Positions 46,337 to 59,104 of a stretch of 64,000 nt of DNA are shown here, in pieces. A model generated the notes under the pieces. It made no database searches. It saw only the letters and a list, made by a program, of their open reading frames with translations, and was not told the DNA's origin. How positions within the stretch are numbered: the first letter of the stretch is position 1; each line of letters begins with the position of its first letter. This DNA is from Atherix ibis. Lineage: Eukaryota > Arthropoda > Insecta > Diptera > Athericidae. The position numbers and the translations under genes are program-made. The stretch lies in assembly GCA_958298945.1 (NCBI GenBank), contig OY282609.1, forward strand, positions 35,747,212-35,811,211. The letters are read 5' to 3'.

Positions 46337-46892
46337 TTATATTTGAACAGTGGACGACAAAGCTGACACAATGGATATCAAAGCATTTACAAGTGGTGTA
46401 TTGTTACAAGTGGTATTATTATTTTGTCTAATTTCTCTATAAGTGTATTGTTTAATTGGGGGAACATTGATAATAGATCTTGGAATAACAATGACGGCGG
46501 GGGAATATATTTCTTACTGTTAGATTATTGCTGTTGTGGTTGTTTCTTATTGTGGCTGTTGATAAGGTTCTTGTTGTTTTTATTGTTTGGGTTGATTTTC
46601 TCCTGCAGCTTTTTTATAAGGAACCTTTGTAGTTTGCGGGATGGATTATCGAATTTAATTTTATAAAGTTTCTGTTCCTATGAACATTTCAAAATGATCA
46701 GAGAGACCAATATGATATGCCATTTTTCAAGCTATACTGATATTTTGATATTAATCAATGGAAAAACCTGATCAAAATTATATTTTTAAGTGAAGATTAA
46801 AGCTTATTGTAAAAAATTTATATAGTCTATGGAAGGCTTTAGGATAAATAATCACTCTGATAATCAATGAAAGTGCATATAAACTATACTTA

Positions 46893-47660
46893 TTAGATTT
46901 GATCTCCTTTAAAATACTTACAATGATGTTTCAGCTTCTTTATACTATCATCGTAGAGCGATTTATCAAACTCATCAAAAATGTCCTCAGTGTCGGCTAT
47001 AAGTTCAGAATTGAATACAAATTTCTTTCCACAAGGCATGTTTGGAAACAGAATATTGACGCAGGGAGCCAAATCTGTTGAATACGGTGGGTGAGGAAGT
47101 AATTCATAACGTAATTCCATTAATTTTTAAATGCTGAAGCAGAACTTTTTTGTCTTGATTTCATTTAAGAAATAACTGCGCTGTTATCACTCCTGCTTCA
47201 TGTGCATCCCAGAAAACAGCAGTCATCAACTTTTCTGTCGACGGAACCGTTTTTGCTTTTCTTTGGTGCATATTCACTAATAAAAATTCATTGTTTAGAC
47301 TGAACTTTGATTTCTAGTGTATTAATGATGAATCGATGTTTCATCAATAATTACGAATCGACGCAAAAATTTATTTCGATTAGACTTAAAAATTTTCTTG
47401 CGCGAATATGTTTGTGGTCAGATATTAGCAAAGGCTACACCCGTCGTCTCGCCGATAGCTTCTCATACCCAAAATTTCATGTTAAATGTTGTCTACACGT
47501 TGTTTTGAGATATTTTCCATGTCAGCTTACACATATATTTTCACTCGAAGATATCGTGAATTTTATTAATCATTTTTTCGCTGGTGCCTTAAATTGGATG
47601 TTGTGGGCGCTCAGCGTCACTTGCGCTCATAAAGCCATAACGAAAATCAGTAAACCACTT
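46893..47660 (-). mobile_element. mariner transposase relic (third lineage)
   Basis: Minus strand: ENICVS*HGKYLKTT and NFGYEKLSARR (about 47550-47430, DNA-binding half, usual LHEELGMRKLSARWVP), FLSLIEINFC, RRFVIIDETSIHH (about 47355-47315, first D kept; usual RRFVTVDETWIHH), NQSSV*TMN (usual KEQSKQW), a scrambled middle with VFWDAHE-type reading, then the open frame 46893-47120 with LRYELLPHPPYSTDLAPCVN (third D now V) and GKKFVFNSELIADTE. The HQDNAP segment with the second D is deleted. No inverted ends located. Confidence 0.75.
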
Positions 47661-48711
47661 CTAAATTATTTTATACAATGACGAGGAGTTTCTTAAATAC
47701 CTTTAAAACTGCAAAAAAATACTGCCACATGAGAACAATTTAATAAACATCTTATAATGTTAATAATATAGAGACACATATAAAATTGTGTTCACTATAA
47801 GCTGTAAACTGGCACCAATTTCTTAGCAGTTTAATTATAATATATTATAGAGGCCGATGGTAGTACAAACCATTGACGGAAGAATATCTAGTAAAATTCA
47901 GCCAAAGAAAATGTGGAGTTAATATAACGGATCACCAATAAAATTCAAACATCGGAGATACTATTTTGCGAGGACAAGAAAATATCTCATGGTCAGCGAG
48001 GATTCTTTTATCTTTTTAATATGAAGTTTTCTATACAACCATCTAGTTATTACCCAAACAGTCAATAAAAAAGATTTTGAATAAGAATAAGTTTTGGCAT
48101 ACAATAGAAAAGACAGAACAAAAATTACCAATTTTACTTAAAATTTTAGTTGACCTAAAATATGGAATTCAAAATTTTTATATACAGAACTTATTGTATT
48201 GTAAATAGTAAATTCGTATATATTTGTTTATTGACAATTCTGAAAATAATTATTGATAACCTTCACTGACTTCTTGATTTTTTAAAATGTAAAAGGACTG
48301 GATGAAATTCGGAATTAAGGTATTCTGAAAAAACTTCACGATGTGTTGTTATTTTTCTTAGCCTCGTAAAAATATTTAGTTAATTAATATAGAAACACAA
48401 TACTCGTATTAATGCAAAAAAACATCCAGCATCACAATAATTTAGGTTTACGAAACACAATGACAACGCGAGATAGAGTTTTCATATTCAAAATATCTAA
48501 ACTAGACAACCAATATACGAGATAGCTATTATTTCATATTGTTGTATTAAAAACTATGTACACTTGGAAAAATCAAGCTTCTATTATAAAATGTGCTTTT
48601 CCAAGGCTCCGTTTATATCCGAAGGCTAATTCAAATAAATAAAAATTTATTTCAGAAAAAAGAAAATCTAGGAACAATTTGAATCTAAAAAGTAATATTT
48701 ATCATTTAAAA
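47661..48711. other. AT-rich stretch
   Basis: No motif-bearing frames or element ends seen. Confidence 0.5.
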
Positions 48712-48852
48712 AAATAATCCTATTAAAACGACTCTACCCAGTCCTAGTTAATGAAAAAATTACTCCTGATCACCAATTTAGCTTCTGATTTGAACACTCT
48801 ACTATTCAGCTATGCCATCGCATTGTTGATCATATTACATCCTCTCTTGACA

Positions 48853-48906
48853 GGAAAGAGTACTGCCCAAGAGTATTTATAGATACTCTTGGGCAGTACT
48901 CTTTCC
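48853..48906. repeat. Perfect palindrome in J4, 24-base arms
   Basis: 48853-48876 and 48883-48906 are exact complements around ttatag. Two further partial copies of cccaagagtat follow (48906 and 48931), and tcatcgcattgttgatcata occurs at 48827 and again at 48941, showing that the segment was copied more than once during the rearrangement. Confidence 0.95.
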
Positions 48907-49274
48907 CAAGAGTATCTATAAATACTCTTTCCCAAGAGTATCATCGCATTGTTGATCATATTACTGGACTCCTCTGGCAACTCAAGAACTTTCTTCCTTC
49001 AACATACTACCTTATCATAAATTCATATCTCTCCAAAGGACATTTCCAAGTTGCAATTAACTCAGAATCCTCGGAAATATATTCTATTCTAGCCGGAGTC
49101 TCACAGGGCAGTATCCTTGGTCCCATCTTATATAATATTTATACCCATGATATCCCAGATGATCCTAATACTATCATTGATACTTATGCGGATGATATGG
49201 CCATACTTGCTACCCATACAAATCCTGACATAGCTTCGAACAATGTCAGGAACTGTATAGTATGTGAGTTCCAT

Positions 49275-49333
49275 GTTAATCTCTTATCCAGGTAAAGATA
49301 ATTGTATTATCTTTACCTGGATAAGAGATTAAC
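49275..49333. repeat. Perfect palindrome in J4, 28-base arms
   Basis: 49275-49302 and 49306-49333 are exact complements around a three-base spacer (tgt). The segment copied is normal LINE sequence (the region reading LDKRL), duplicated in inverted orientation. Confidence 0.97.
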
Positions 49334-49760
49334 CTGGAACCCACATACTAAACTAAAACGAGTGGAAACTAACAGACGTTTCCTACAACTTCTTAGACTA
49401 CTGGACAAACGCTCGAAACTAACAATCAAAAGTAAGCTTCTAATCTACAATACAATTATAAAACCTATTTGGACATATGGAACTGAACTTTGTAGTTCAA
49501 TAAAACGTTCCAATTCCTATCGCGTCCAGGTCCTACAATCCAAGATCCTTCGTAAAATTGTTGATGGCCTCTTTTATGTTCGTAATAACGTAATAAACAC
49601 TTATTGGAGACTTAAGAGACAATGGCATAGAGATTTTCTCGAGGAATCTAACTTACATTAGTTGGACAAATGCCGATGGGTGTTTACTCCCACTTTATGA
49701 TGTACAAGATTGTAAATTAAAATGTTATGTAAATCTGCTTGTTACAATACAATTGCAGTT

Positions 49761-52700
49761 ACACAAAAAAAATTTTTAAAATAAAGACGAAACAATTTTT
49801 TTGTTTTGTTATATTTAAGTAATTGAATAGGAAAAAATATTATATATGGTATAATTTTACAAAGTAAGTAATATGTTGTGGTAAGGGCGCTAATTCTGGA
49901 GGACACGTACAATTTATGTCCATTCTGTGTTGGTACTAAAATAACACATTTTACGAATTTTAAAGATTCGAGTAGGTTTATTTTCTTATTTCTGAAGCTG
50001 GTTTTTTTTTTTAAAAAAAAAATACATATTATAATTCCAATATTCTACACGTAACAATAATATAAGTAGTTATAAAATTCATGTAGATTAGAAAAAAAAC
50101 TGCTGAAATAAAAACGATATCAAATGAATTTTAAGATATGAACTCATGTTCTAGAATGAATGAATTTTCTAATAGTAAAATTTTCAATTTTGTTATAATA
50201 TTTTTGTTGAAAATTTTATATATTATGAAATTAAAAAAGAAATTTTAAAAATACAAAACTTCTTTCATATAGAAAAAATTAGGCTTTTCCGCAAACCTTT
50301 TTGCGTTTATTTACTTTTAGGGCAATTTGTTTATTAACCAAAATAACATATGTTTTACATAACGTTATCATGTAAGAAATTATATAAAATACTTTGGTTT
50401 TTTTCCAAAATATTACCAACTGAGCAAACTAATTACAATAAAATGAACCTTTGAACAAATATGTTATGCACCAACATGTAATTCTTTAATAGTCAGTACT
50501 ATCATGCGAATATATTGTATAATATCATTGCTTCCACCGAGTACAAATATTGAACGGTAGCCCCCCACTTTAGCATTAATGAAGGTGAAGCTATTAAAAA
50601 GTTAAATTTCTTTTATTTTAATCAACAAGAGAAACATTTTAAAGTATACTTTTATTTGTATGCTCTGGCAACTAAACATAGGTATTATTGTTGATATTAC
50701 AAAACAATATCGTCAAAGTCTAATAAAATTAAAATGAATTAAAACTCACAAAGGACGTAACGTAGCCAGCTAAACAAGACCAGACCAGATATTACTATAT
50801 ACTTAATTTTTTTTAGTTGCAAGAAAAAAATGTTTATCTTTAACTAAAATTTAATTTACCATGAATCCAATATAAAGAATATTTCCCAATCGACTATACG
50901 ATAATCTCTTGTTCTAATTACAAGTTCGTGTTTGATCAAATTTCAATTGATACAGAGAATAAAGTGGGCATTTATAAAAAAATCGCACAAAAAAATGAAA
51001 AGAATTCCTTTTTAAATAACGTCCTTTTTCAGAAAAAATGTGGAAGAAAATAATATAAAAGAATAGAGAGAAGTCTCCTTGCAATATTGTAGAAAGGACT
51101 ACACAATCTTATCTGCTATTAAAAGATATTCTTTTCGCAGGTTATAATTTTTTCCTCCCATCCCTTACCATTAAGCTGATGCGTAAATTATTATAGAATT
51201 TTTGGCTTTTGGTTGTCTCAAAAAGTATAGTTCGCGTGCTTATACGAATAATGCTTATGATTTTTTAATAGCCATTATATTTTTGTTCAACTAAAATTAA
51301 AAAAAAAAAAAATTAAAAGCATACAATAACAGCTTGAATAAAATAAAACGAAATTATCGATGGAAAAAAAAGAGCAACTAATTTTGGGGATGTTATAAAT
51401 GAAAATATTTCAGAAGAATTTCCTTTTTATACTTTAAAGTGGGAGATTATGACTAATACTCTCTTGTAATTATAATTAAAATATTCGTTAACAAATGATA
51501 TTAGGTTGATCGCTGGTGGATGGAAATTTCTATAGGATGCCGTGGTATAATCGCATAATAATATTCTTCGATGTTTATTTGAATTTCCATTTCAACTACT
51601 TGTATATAGCACGGTTCCCTTCTAACCACAGCATGAATATTCAAATTTTCCAACAGCACTGAACAGCGAACAGAACAAAAATAATATTCTGTGTATCTGA
51701 AAAGAATACATTGATTATTTGAAAAACGAACGGAGATCTCCGGTTGCTATAATAATATCCTTCTTTAAGCGCCGCTTCCTTATAGAGATTCATGAATTAT
51801 ACAATAATAATGATGCATTACAGAAAGTATAAATTGCTTAGACAGATTTGTGCACAAGTGGGGAAAGCAATAAGAAAAGTTGTTTCCACAGCCGGCAATT
51901 ATTTCCGAATAACATGTACAAAGTTTCATTTTCTATTAAATTTTACGAAACCGTTCTCCCCTTTAGCCCATCGCTAGTCTGTCCTTTGAACGTTTATGTC
52001 ATCTTTCTGACAGCATGGCTGACAGAGTGTCCTTAAAAAGTTCGCTTTGAGAACATAAGCCAACATTTTGTCGCCTTTCTATTGTGGCTGTGGCCGTAGC
52101 TGCGGTTGTGGTTATGGTTACGGTTGCGGTTATTTGGTTTGGTTTTCATAATTTCTGTATCGACCAAATCAAAGTAATTCCCATCGCGAATAATTCCATG
52201 GAAGTATTCATTTTGCGTACACTTTGTCCCTTAATATAATATGTTCAAATTACTTTTGAATTGTAAAAGTGGAAGTTTTACAACAAAGAGTAAATTTGCT
52301 GCTGGAGTAATTTATTTTTTTCTATTCAAACATTCAATTAAACAGAATTTACCTACCTGGATAGTATCACCATTAAATAGAAACTATTTTTAATTATTTT
52401 ATATATTATAAGAAAACTTACACTCCTACCGCTACTTTGATCGATATTTGGAAAAAGCCTTAAATTGATCTAAAGTAATTTCTATTTTCGTATATAGTCA
52501 TAAGAGTACACTGACATTAATATGTGTACATTAAGCGGAAGGAAACGTTAATTTTTGGAAAAGAAATGTTTTTTTTACAAATTATTTGAATTTTTTTATT
52601 ATATTTTTACAAAGTTGTCAATGTTTAGTGTACAAAATTTATCATTTTAGCATGTATACATTTTGTATGTCATATGTCAAAGTTAATGTATTTTCGGTAA

Positions 52701-53089
52701 TAGCATTTCCATCAGAATTTGCGTTAAAAAATTTCGTCTCTCTCTCCATATTGTTTAAGAAAATATTACTGCTTAAGCAAGTAAATCAATCCTCATTATA
52801 TCAGTTAGAATATATGGTAAGTGCCTAATTCGGATACCCAAATTTGCTTCCATACAAATTTTCGTTTTGGAAAAACTCTATTTTTAATGATAGTAGACTT
52901 CCGAACTTTGTGAAATTATTTGAAGGTTCTCTAAAGCATTCCTATTCACTGTTAAAATTATGAAAATATTACCAAAATCTTTGAAATTGTTATTTTTATA
53001 TGTTTGTGAAATTAGGTTATTTTTATTTATTTGAACTCCTAGAAGAAATAAACCTTAATTTTTTATTGAGTTATTATTTTGAAGATCTC
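49761..53089. other. AT-rich stretch, possibly single-copy
   Basis: No transposon motifs. 51500-52230 is more balanced in composition and includes the GC-rich tract at 52084-52146. No frame of recognisable character. Confidence 0.45.
52084..52146. repeat. GC-richer tract of 6-base-like units
   Basis: A run of variants of gtggct/gcggtt/gttacg/gtggtt (ggctgtggccgtagctgcgg, ggttatggttacggttgcgg). The minus strand reads Thr-Ala repeats in one frame or Asn-Arg/His-rich in another. It stands out against the AT-rich surroundings. Whether coding is unknown. Confidence 0.75.
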
Positions 53090-54640
53090 AATATGTATAG
53101 CTGAATACCATCTATAAGATATTCTTTGCTATCTTACTAGGCAATATAGTCCAATACGCCTTGAAGATAATAGGCAGTCAATGGAAAAGCTGCTTCATAA
53201 CATATTCGGGGCAAAATTATACAAATCTACCATATAAAAGAGTTCGGAATCACAACGAAACTGATGATACCAACTAGGTTGATGATACCAACTAGGTAGG
53301 AAACCAGCAAAAAAAGTCTTATTGTATATTCTTTTAAACCTGGCGTTAGAGGAACTAACTCCGTTCAAGATGGCTCCTATATGGTAGGTGCTGACCATTT
53401 TCTGTTTCATGTTGCTCACTAAGAATTTCTGATAGCTTTAGGCCTCCACCAGTTAAAATTTCGAATATGTTATCCTCTAAGCTGGGTTGGTGCCTCTATC
53501 CTCTAAAAAATACCTCTACTTAAAATGCAAAAAAACATAGGCAATAATGGCAACTGACCCGGCAAAAAAAATATGCGCATTTTCTCATGGAATGTGCACT
53601 CTTTACATATTGTAGATTCGGAGCTGCTCAGCAATCAGCCGATACCCCAACCAAAGTACCAGATATTATATATAATATATAATTTTACATATTACAGTTG
53701 CCAACCAAAACACAACGTGCTCAGAACAGGCTTTTTATTCAGTCAGAAGATATAGCTGTTATTATCGGATTTGAAGTGATAAGTGAGAAGCTATGCATTT
53801 TACGTGTACGAGGCAAATACGTGTACAATAACATAAGCCTCATAAATTTTTCAACAGGTAAAATGAGTCCTCGACCCCTGTCCCAACTATGAGGCAAAAA
53901 TCATTGCTTTAAACATATTCCGACGACATTGAAATTATATATCGATAAGAAAGAGCTCTACGAAGAGGCCTTTATCAAGATTCAGCCAGCGCTAAAAAAT
54001 CTTGGACTATAAATAAATGAAGGCAAACCAAAGTATATGCCGGCAGAGTCGGCGTAGAAGACAATACAAACTAGTACTAGTCGCATACAGATAAGAGTTA
54101 AATCATTTTCTTATTTGAGGTGAAGAAACGTAGTCGACATTAATATAAAGGGAGAAATCCCCGCACAGCTGCTGTTAGCCAACAGAACCGACTTCAGTTT
54201 GTTTATATTTTTTTTATCGAAAATTCTAACAATAACATCTAAGCTACTGCTATACAAGACACTAGTCTTACCAGTCCTCATATGTTCTATAAAAACTTCG
54301 GTTCTCATCAAAAAAAACATTGCTAGCTCTTGTCCGCGTTCAAGAGGAGGATCCTTTGAAGAATTTTTCCCACATTACATTATAATGGACCATTCCGGAG
54401 CCTATTTAACGACGCGACCCTCGGGCGTTTCGGTAACTGCCCGGTTGTAGATAAAATTGAACTGAATAGTATACGATGGGATGGATATTTAATCCGTATG
54501 AATGAAGAAGATCTTCTTAGATGGTTCCATAAGATGAAGTAGGAGCTGCCTTCGGTGAAGAGATGACGTTAGCCAAAAGCCAATAGCAACATGCTAGACC
54601 GGACTCCCTGTTATTGCGCCGTTGATGATAATATTTGGAG
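53090..54640 (+). mobile_element. RTE-like LINE fragment RL5, rearranged
   Basis: Two parts. First, 53090-53260, an RT N-terminal scrap matching RL4 (ataccatctataagatattc; IYKIF motif), followed by an 18-base tandem duplication (53262-53297). Second, from about 53450, the endonuclease start MRIFSWNVHSLHIVDSELLS (53573), CQPKHNVLRTGFLFSQ, GFEVISEKLCILRVRGKYV, then a deletion joining near 53890 to RT at YSDDIEIIYR (YADD motif as YSDD, 53916-53927), ALKNLGL*INEGKPKYM (about 53980-54045), SKLLLYKTLVLPVLICSIKT (54238-54300) and a C-terminal part matching RL4/RL6. The 3' end near 54635 has gttgatgataat like RL6. Confidence 0.75.
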
Positions 54641-57600
54641 ACCTTGATCCTGGGTAATATGAAGTGTTTTACATTAAGTAAGTCTTCCTTAAATCAAAAG
54701 TTGGTAGCTCGTTAACATCGACATGTTATTGCGTTAAGTTTTACGACTGAACTTAAACTTCCAATAGGAAATAATGCACTACCAAGATCCGCGTCAAAAA
54801 CTAAATTTATAATAACAATGTTAAAATAGTAGACTACAGATCTGAACGAGTCAAATTGTCTTCACATCCGTGATCGAAAATGACAACCAAAAGCAATATA
54901 AAAGAAGGCATACACGAATAGCCAAGAATATTGAGCTCTCTAAATCTACATAAAAGATATCATAACAGCAATATAGGCTGCGGTAAGTGGAATACTTTAT
55001 CCCTACAAATGCGGGAGATCCAGCTCGAAGCGGGCGGTGGCTTTTATACGATATATCGACTGTATCGGCCAAGATACTAAAGAATTATTGAGCTTGACGA
55101 ACCTGACTATCTTTTTTCTCATCCAGTAGGCCTATGGCGAAGTCAAATAGATGATGACGATTTGTACCGTTGATAATAATTTTGGAATATATTAACATGA
55201 TTAACACATTCATCCATGCAGAGAAAATAACCGGGTCCAATATAAACTCTTAATCATTCGACCTATTCTGCTTTGAGATCTCCGTGGTGAATTGCCAATT
55301 TTTTTGCAATATAGTTCTTGTTGAACACTAATATATACGTACACTGTCTCCTACTATAGACGTTTTACACAAAATCTTTTTTATTTATGATTTTTTTTAA
55401 ATATTCCCATCAAGGAATGATAATTGACCTTAGCAATATTTCCATTCTTAGGGAAGTATATTTGATAGATATTATATGCAGCAGTCAAATTCATGTAACA
55501 AAGTCCTTGTCTTTTTGGAGCGAAACCTTACATACACATAGTATAGATTCGTCCTGGGGGTTTTCTTTAAAGATGAAATAGACGAGATTTTGGAATAAAT
55601 ATTAGATTTTCGGTATTATCTTAAGAGATTACTTACGTATAGCGGCAGCATATGCCGATAAATGATACCTTAAGAGGATAACATTTCCTTATTGAATGAC
55701 TATTTGCTTACGAAGAGAATTATCCAGTATCTTGGAATACAAAAATATAGCTGAATGGGAGTGTAACTAGAAGAATGATGTACGAGTCATCTCAAGGGCT
55801 AAATTTTTGTTTTTGATAAACGCTTTTAAACGCTTTTATATTTCAAATTCGAGTACCTCAACGTGAGTGAGTTTGAATTTTCTCAACTACAACTGAATGT
55901 TTTTTCACAAATGTAGAATGTTTTTCACGGTATTATTTTAGTTAATTTGCAAAGTTTACTCAATCCCGACAGTCATCTTAACTTTTTCAATATCCTATTA
56001 CACTATAGTTAGAGAATAACCTAAATAAACGTGGTGAATAAGCTATATTTGAACTTTATTTTATATTTCTCTTATTCCTATAATGAATCAACTATTGTAA
56101 TTAGAGAAATTATTGATTTTTTTTTGCCCAGCCAATTTTTGTAATAAAAGATTTTTACAAATTAATAACATCTTTATAAAAGAATCTGTAATATTTAAAA
56201 CTTTATTAATATTATAAATTTTTGCTTTTTAAAAGATTTTCGATTAAAGTAAATGCGAATAGTATTAATTATGCTCACTTAAAAATACTGCCATCCACTT
56301 GTTTGAACCATATTAAACATACAATAAATACGTTTCATATCATATAATGTATGGCTTTTCTGGGAAACATTTTCTATTGTGCAAATATCGAGTCGAGTTC
56401 TACCAATACTCAACATATAAATATCCTGCAGAAGCACTCTAATAAATATTATTTTTGCATAATTTATATTCAATATATAATTCATCTTGATTGTATGTAT
56501 ATAGAAAAATAAAATTTATAAAATAAATAAGTAGATCCTATTACAAAATAATCCATTTTAAATTTTATACGAAAAGTTTATTGAAAAGTAAAAAAAAAAT
56601 ATCAAAATTTATCCTTTACGAAGCGGATATTATGTGGTCAAGAGGCCATAAATCTAAACGTAAAATATTTTACTATAAAATCGATAATAAATTTATTCTA
56701 AGAATTTAAAAGGGGCTGCATATTTTATATGATATACAATAAATTAAAAAGCTGCTTTATCCTGCCATATAACAATTTGAATGGAATACATTGAAATGTT
56801 TTAAAGAAAATAATCCCTCCCTAGGCGAATTGTTCAGAGAATTCTTTGGAATAAAATTGTTTAATTTCACAGTGAACTACTCAGTTTTGTAATTACGATT
56901 ACGAAACTACAAATGTATGAAAGCAAATTCTAATGTGGAAAAGATAGAGCTGTTCCGACACATGCATATTGGAATGTACTGCTGCTTTTCTAAAATATCT
57001 TATATGATAATATTCCCGTGTATACATATATATATATATATAGCCATAATAGTATTAATAGTAGTAAGCACATTGCTAACATAAAATAAATTCCAACTTT
57101 AACATTTCATGTACGAAAAATTCAATTAATGTCTTAAAGTAAAGAATTTAAATTAGATGCCATGTTCAGTTCGTAGCTGGCCCTATTTCAGTCGCGCATG
57201 CCATGTCTTCCAAAAATCGCATATTTCGGAATATACAATATTAACCAAATATCCATCAAGGCTTGCAAAAAATCGAAATATGGAATCATACGTAAAGAGA
57301 AACGGTAAATGAGAGCGGGTGGACGGTAGTAGCACTCGTGGGATGACTTACGATAAGGGCAGGGAAAGTACTAGAGAGCCGAATTTTTTTTTGAAATTTA
57401 AAAATATTGAAATTTCACTCTACAAGTGACTCGGCATATTGTGTACCCAACGTAGTTTTTGCTGGGTCTCTCGCCTACTCCACTTTTGTACTGTTCGTAT
57501 TCAAAAACCCATCTTATACCAATACCATTAGCGTACAACCAAACCACCTTTCGCTATTCCAACAATTCATTTACGTCCGCTTCCGTTTTCAGTGCTCGGT

Positions 57601-59104
57601 CTCATAAACAGGGAATAGACTTCGTATTGTGTGCTCCTTGATCGATTTATTTTCATAACTAAAACCTTAAAAAATGTTCTTATATATTTTCTTGAATGCC
57701 GAAGTAAATTACAAAAGTTATGCGGCTGAAAGAATTTCCGCTTATACCATCTTCCCTTCCTCATAACGGTTGTATTTGACTTATAAGTATACCAACCCAT
57801 TCCCAATCCCATGTCATCTTATTCTGACAAAGTGTTCTCCCCAGAATGCCGAAGAACCATTGGTGGTTGTTCTGGACCCGTACGCTTTTTCGTTTGGCTT
57901 ACATTTTTTTTCAACTTAACCCCCTTCCCCCGAACCTAATGTACGTTTTGTTTGCTTTTTAGTTTGATTACATTTATTTTTATATTTAAACATTTCATTA
58001 AAAAAAAAGGAATTACTTTTTGTTTTTGAATTTTTAATTTTTAATGAATTGCAAAAAGAGTTCTAAAACTTTTTCTATTGAAGACAAAAAGAAAAAAACA
58101 ATTATGTAAACAATTGTAAGGAAGACAATTGCTATCAACGAGGATTCTATTGTGGAAAACGATTTTCTTGATATTATTTCACTTCCTTCCCTTTATCTAT
58201 ATTTGTTTAGCTACCTCTCACACTATACTAGACATCATCTTAGGCTCCCCAAACTTCACCCACATTATATTCTTTCCAGAAAATGATTTTTCAATTGTTT
58301 TCAAAGCTTTTATCCTTCACAATTTATTATAATTTTTTATTTTATTTAATTTAACTTTTTTTTTGAAATAGCAATTTCTGAAAATTATACTTTCAACGAA
58401 AAAAAAATTATATTAAAATTTATTTGTACATAAAATAATTCATAAATTTTGACTTTTTATATATATTATTTGACGTTCATTACTTTATTACTTTATGAAG
58501 TTTACACTCGTGCATGTAAATGCCTACGTTCCGTTTTCTGATATTACAATTGAGTGTTGTTTAATTTTGTTGAAGAATTTTTACTACAAAAGTCATGATG
58601 AATTTTATTTGTCTAAAGTTTTCCATTTGTAAGAACTTTGTAAAGGCGGTTATTAGTCTAGAAAATAACATGTTCTTAAAACACTTTTTTTTAATTTATA
58701 AACTTCGTAGTGTCGAGAGAATTAATCACAAACAAACCTTCATTAACTTCACCGACACTCATATACACGTATTGCACTGCTACATAACTATATTTAAAAT
58801 ATTTCTTTAAAGTGGAATAACTTATGATATATTAATAGTAATTTATTGATTATAATATTCTAATAATAAAAAATAAAATATTTAATATAAAAATAAAATA
58901 TTGGACAAAGAGTTCTGAATAAACATTTTTTATAGAATTTTCCTTTTTCATAATAAAAACGAAGCAAAATAATAACTAATTTTCATCCTCTCTCTGAGAA
59001 TATCCAATCAATATTTAAACACTGAACTATAACTGAATGCCAAAAATGTTTTCTTTAATTATATTTTTACTACTTTAAAGGATACTAATTTTCAAGATTT
59101 TCGG
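54641..59104. other. AT-rich stretch
   Basis: No secure element or gene. 54840-55190 is more balanced, and its end (gatgatgacgatttgtaccg ttgataata) resembles the RTE-like 3' tail, so it may be another 3' scrap. 57170-57480 and 57780-57950 are less AT-rich but unrecognised. Confidence 0.4.
57025..57042. repeat. (TA)n microsatellite
   Basis: About nine TA units in AT-rich DNA. Confidence 0.9.

Larger units (their letters stand above)
42210..46700 (-). mobile_element. Jockey-clade LINE copy J3, longest copy, split by pogo/Tigger
   Basis: Minus strand, right to left: end of ORF1 (about 46660-46380: KLQRFLIKKLQEKINPNNKN with Gln/Asn-rich tail), start of ORF2 endonuclease (46336-45800), pogo/Tigger insertion (44447-45774), endonuclease end and linker (44446-43740), RT (43740-42800), C-terminal part and 3' end (42800-42233), A-rich tail (plus strand 42205-42233). 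The reading NPTYLLTS runs unbroken across the TA at 45775-45776/44445-44446, so the DNA transposon entered an existing LINE. The 3' end matches J4. It has many stops, and the catalytic YADD is YADE at 43001-43012. Confidence 0.85.
48712..49760 (+). mobile_element. Jockey-clade LINE copy J4
   Basis: The best preserved RT end of the family. Plus strand: ITPDHQFSF (about 48757-48785), HSTIQLCHRIVDHIT (48795-48840), a rearranged palindromic segment (48853-48960), WQLKNFLPSTYYLIINSYLS-like reading (48975-49035), VAINSESSEIYSILAGVSQG and SILGPILYNIYTHDIPDDPN (49051-49167), TYADDMAILATHTNPD (YADD 49185-49196, intact), then a second palindrome (49275-49333), and a 119-codon frame 49302-49661 with YLDKRLTWNPHTKLKRVETN, PIWTYGTELC, NSYRVQVLQSKILRKIVDG. 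The 3' end near 49757 has a short A-rich tail and matches J3. 5'-truncated at about 48712 within RT. Confidence 0.85.
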
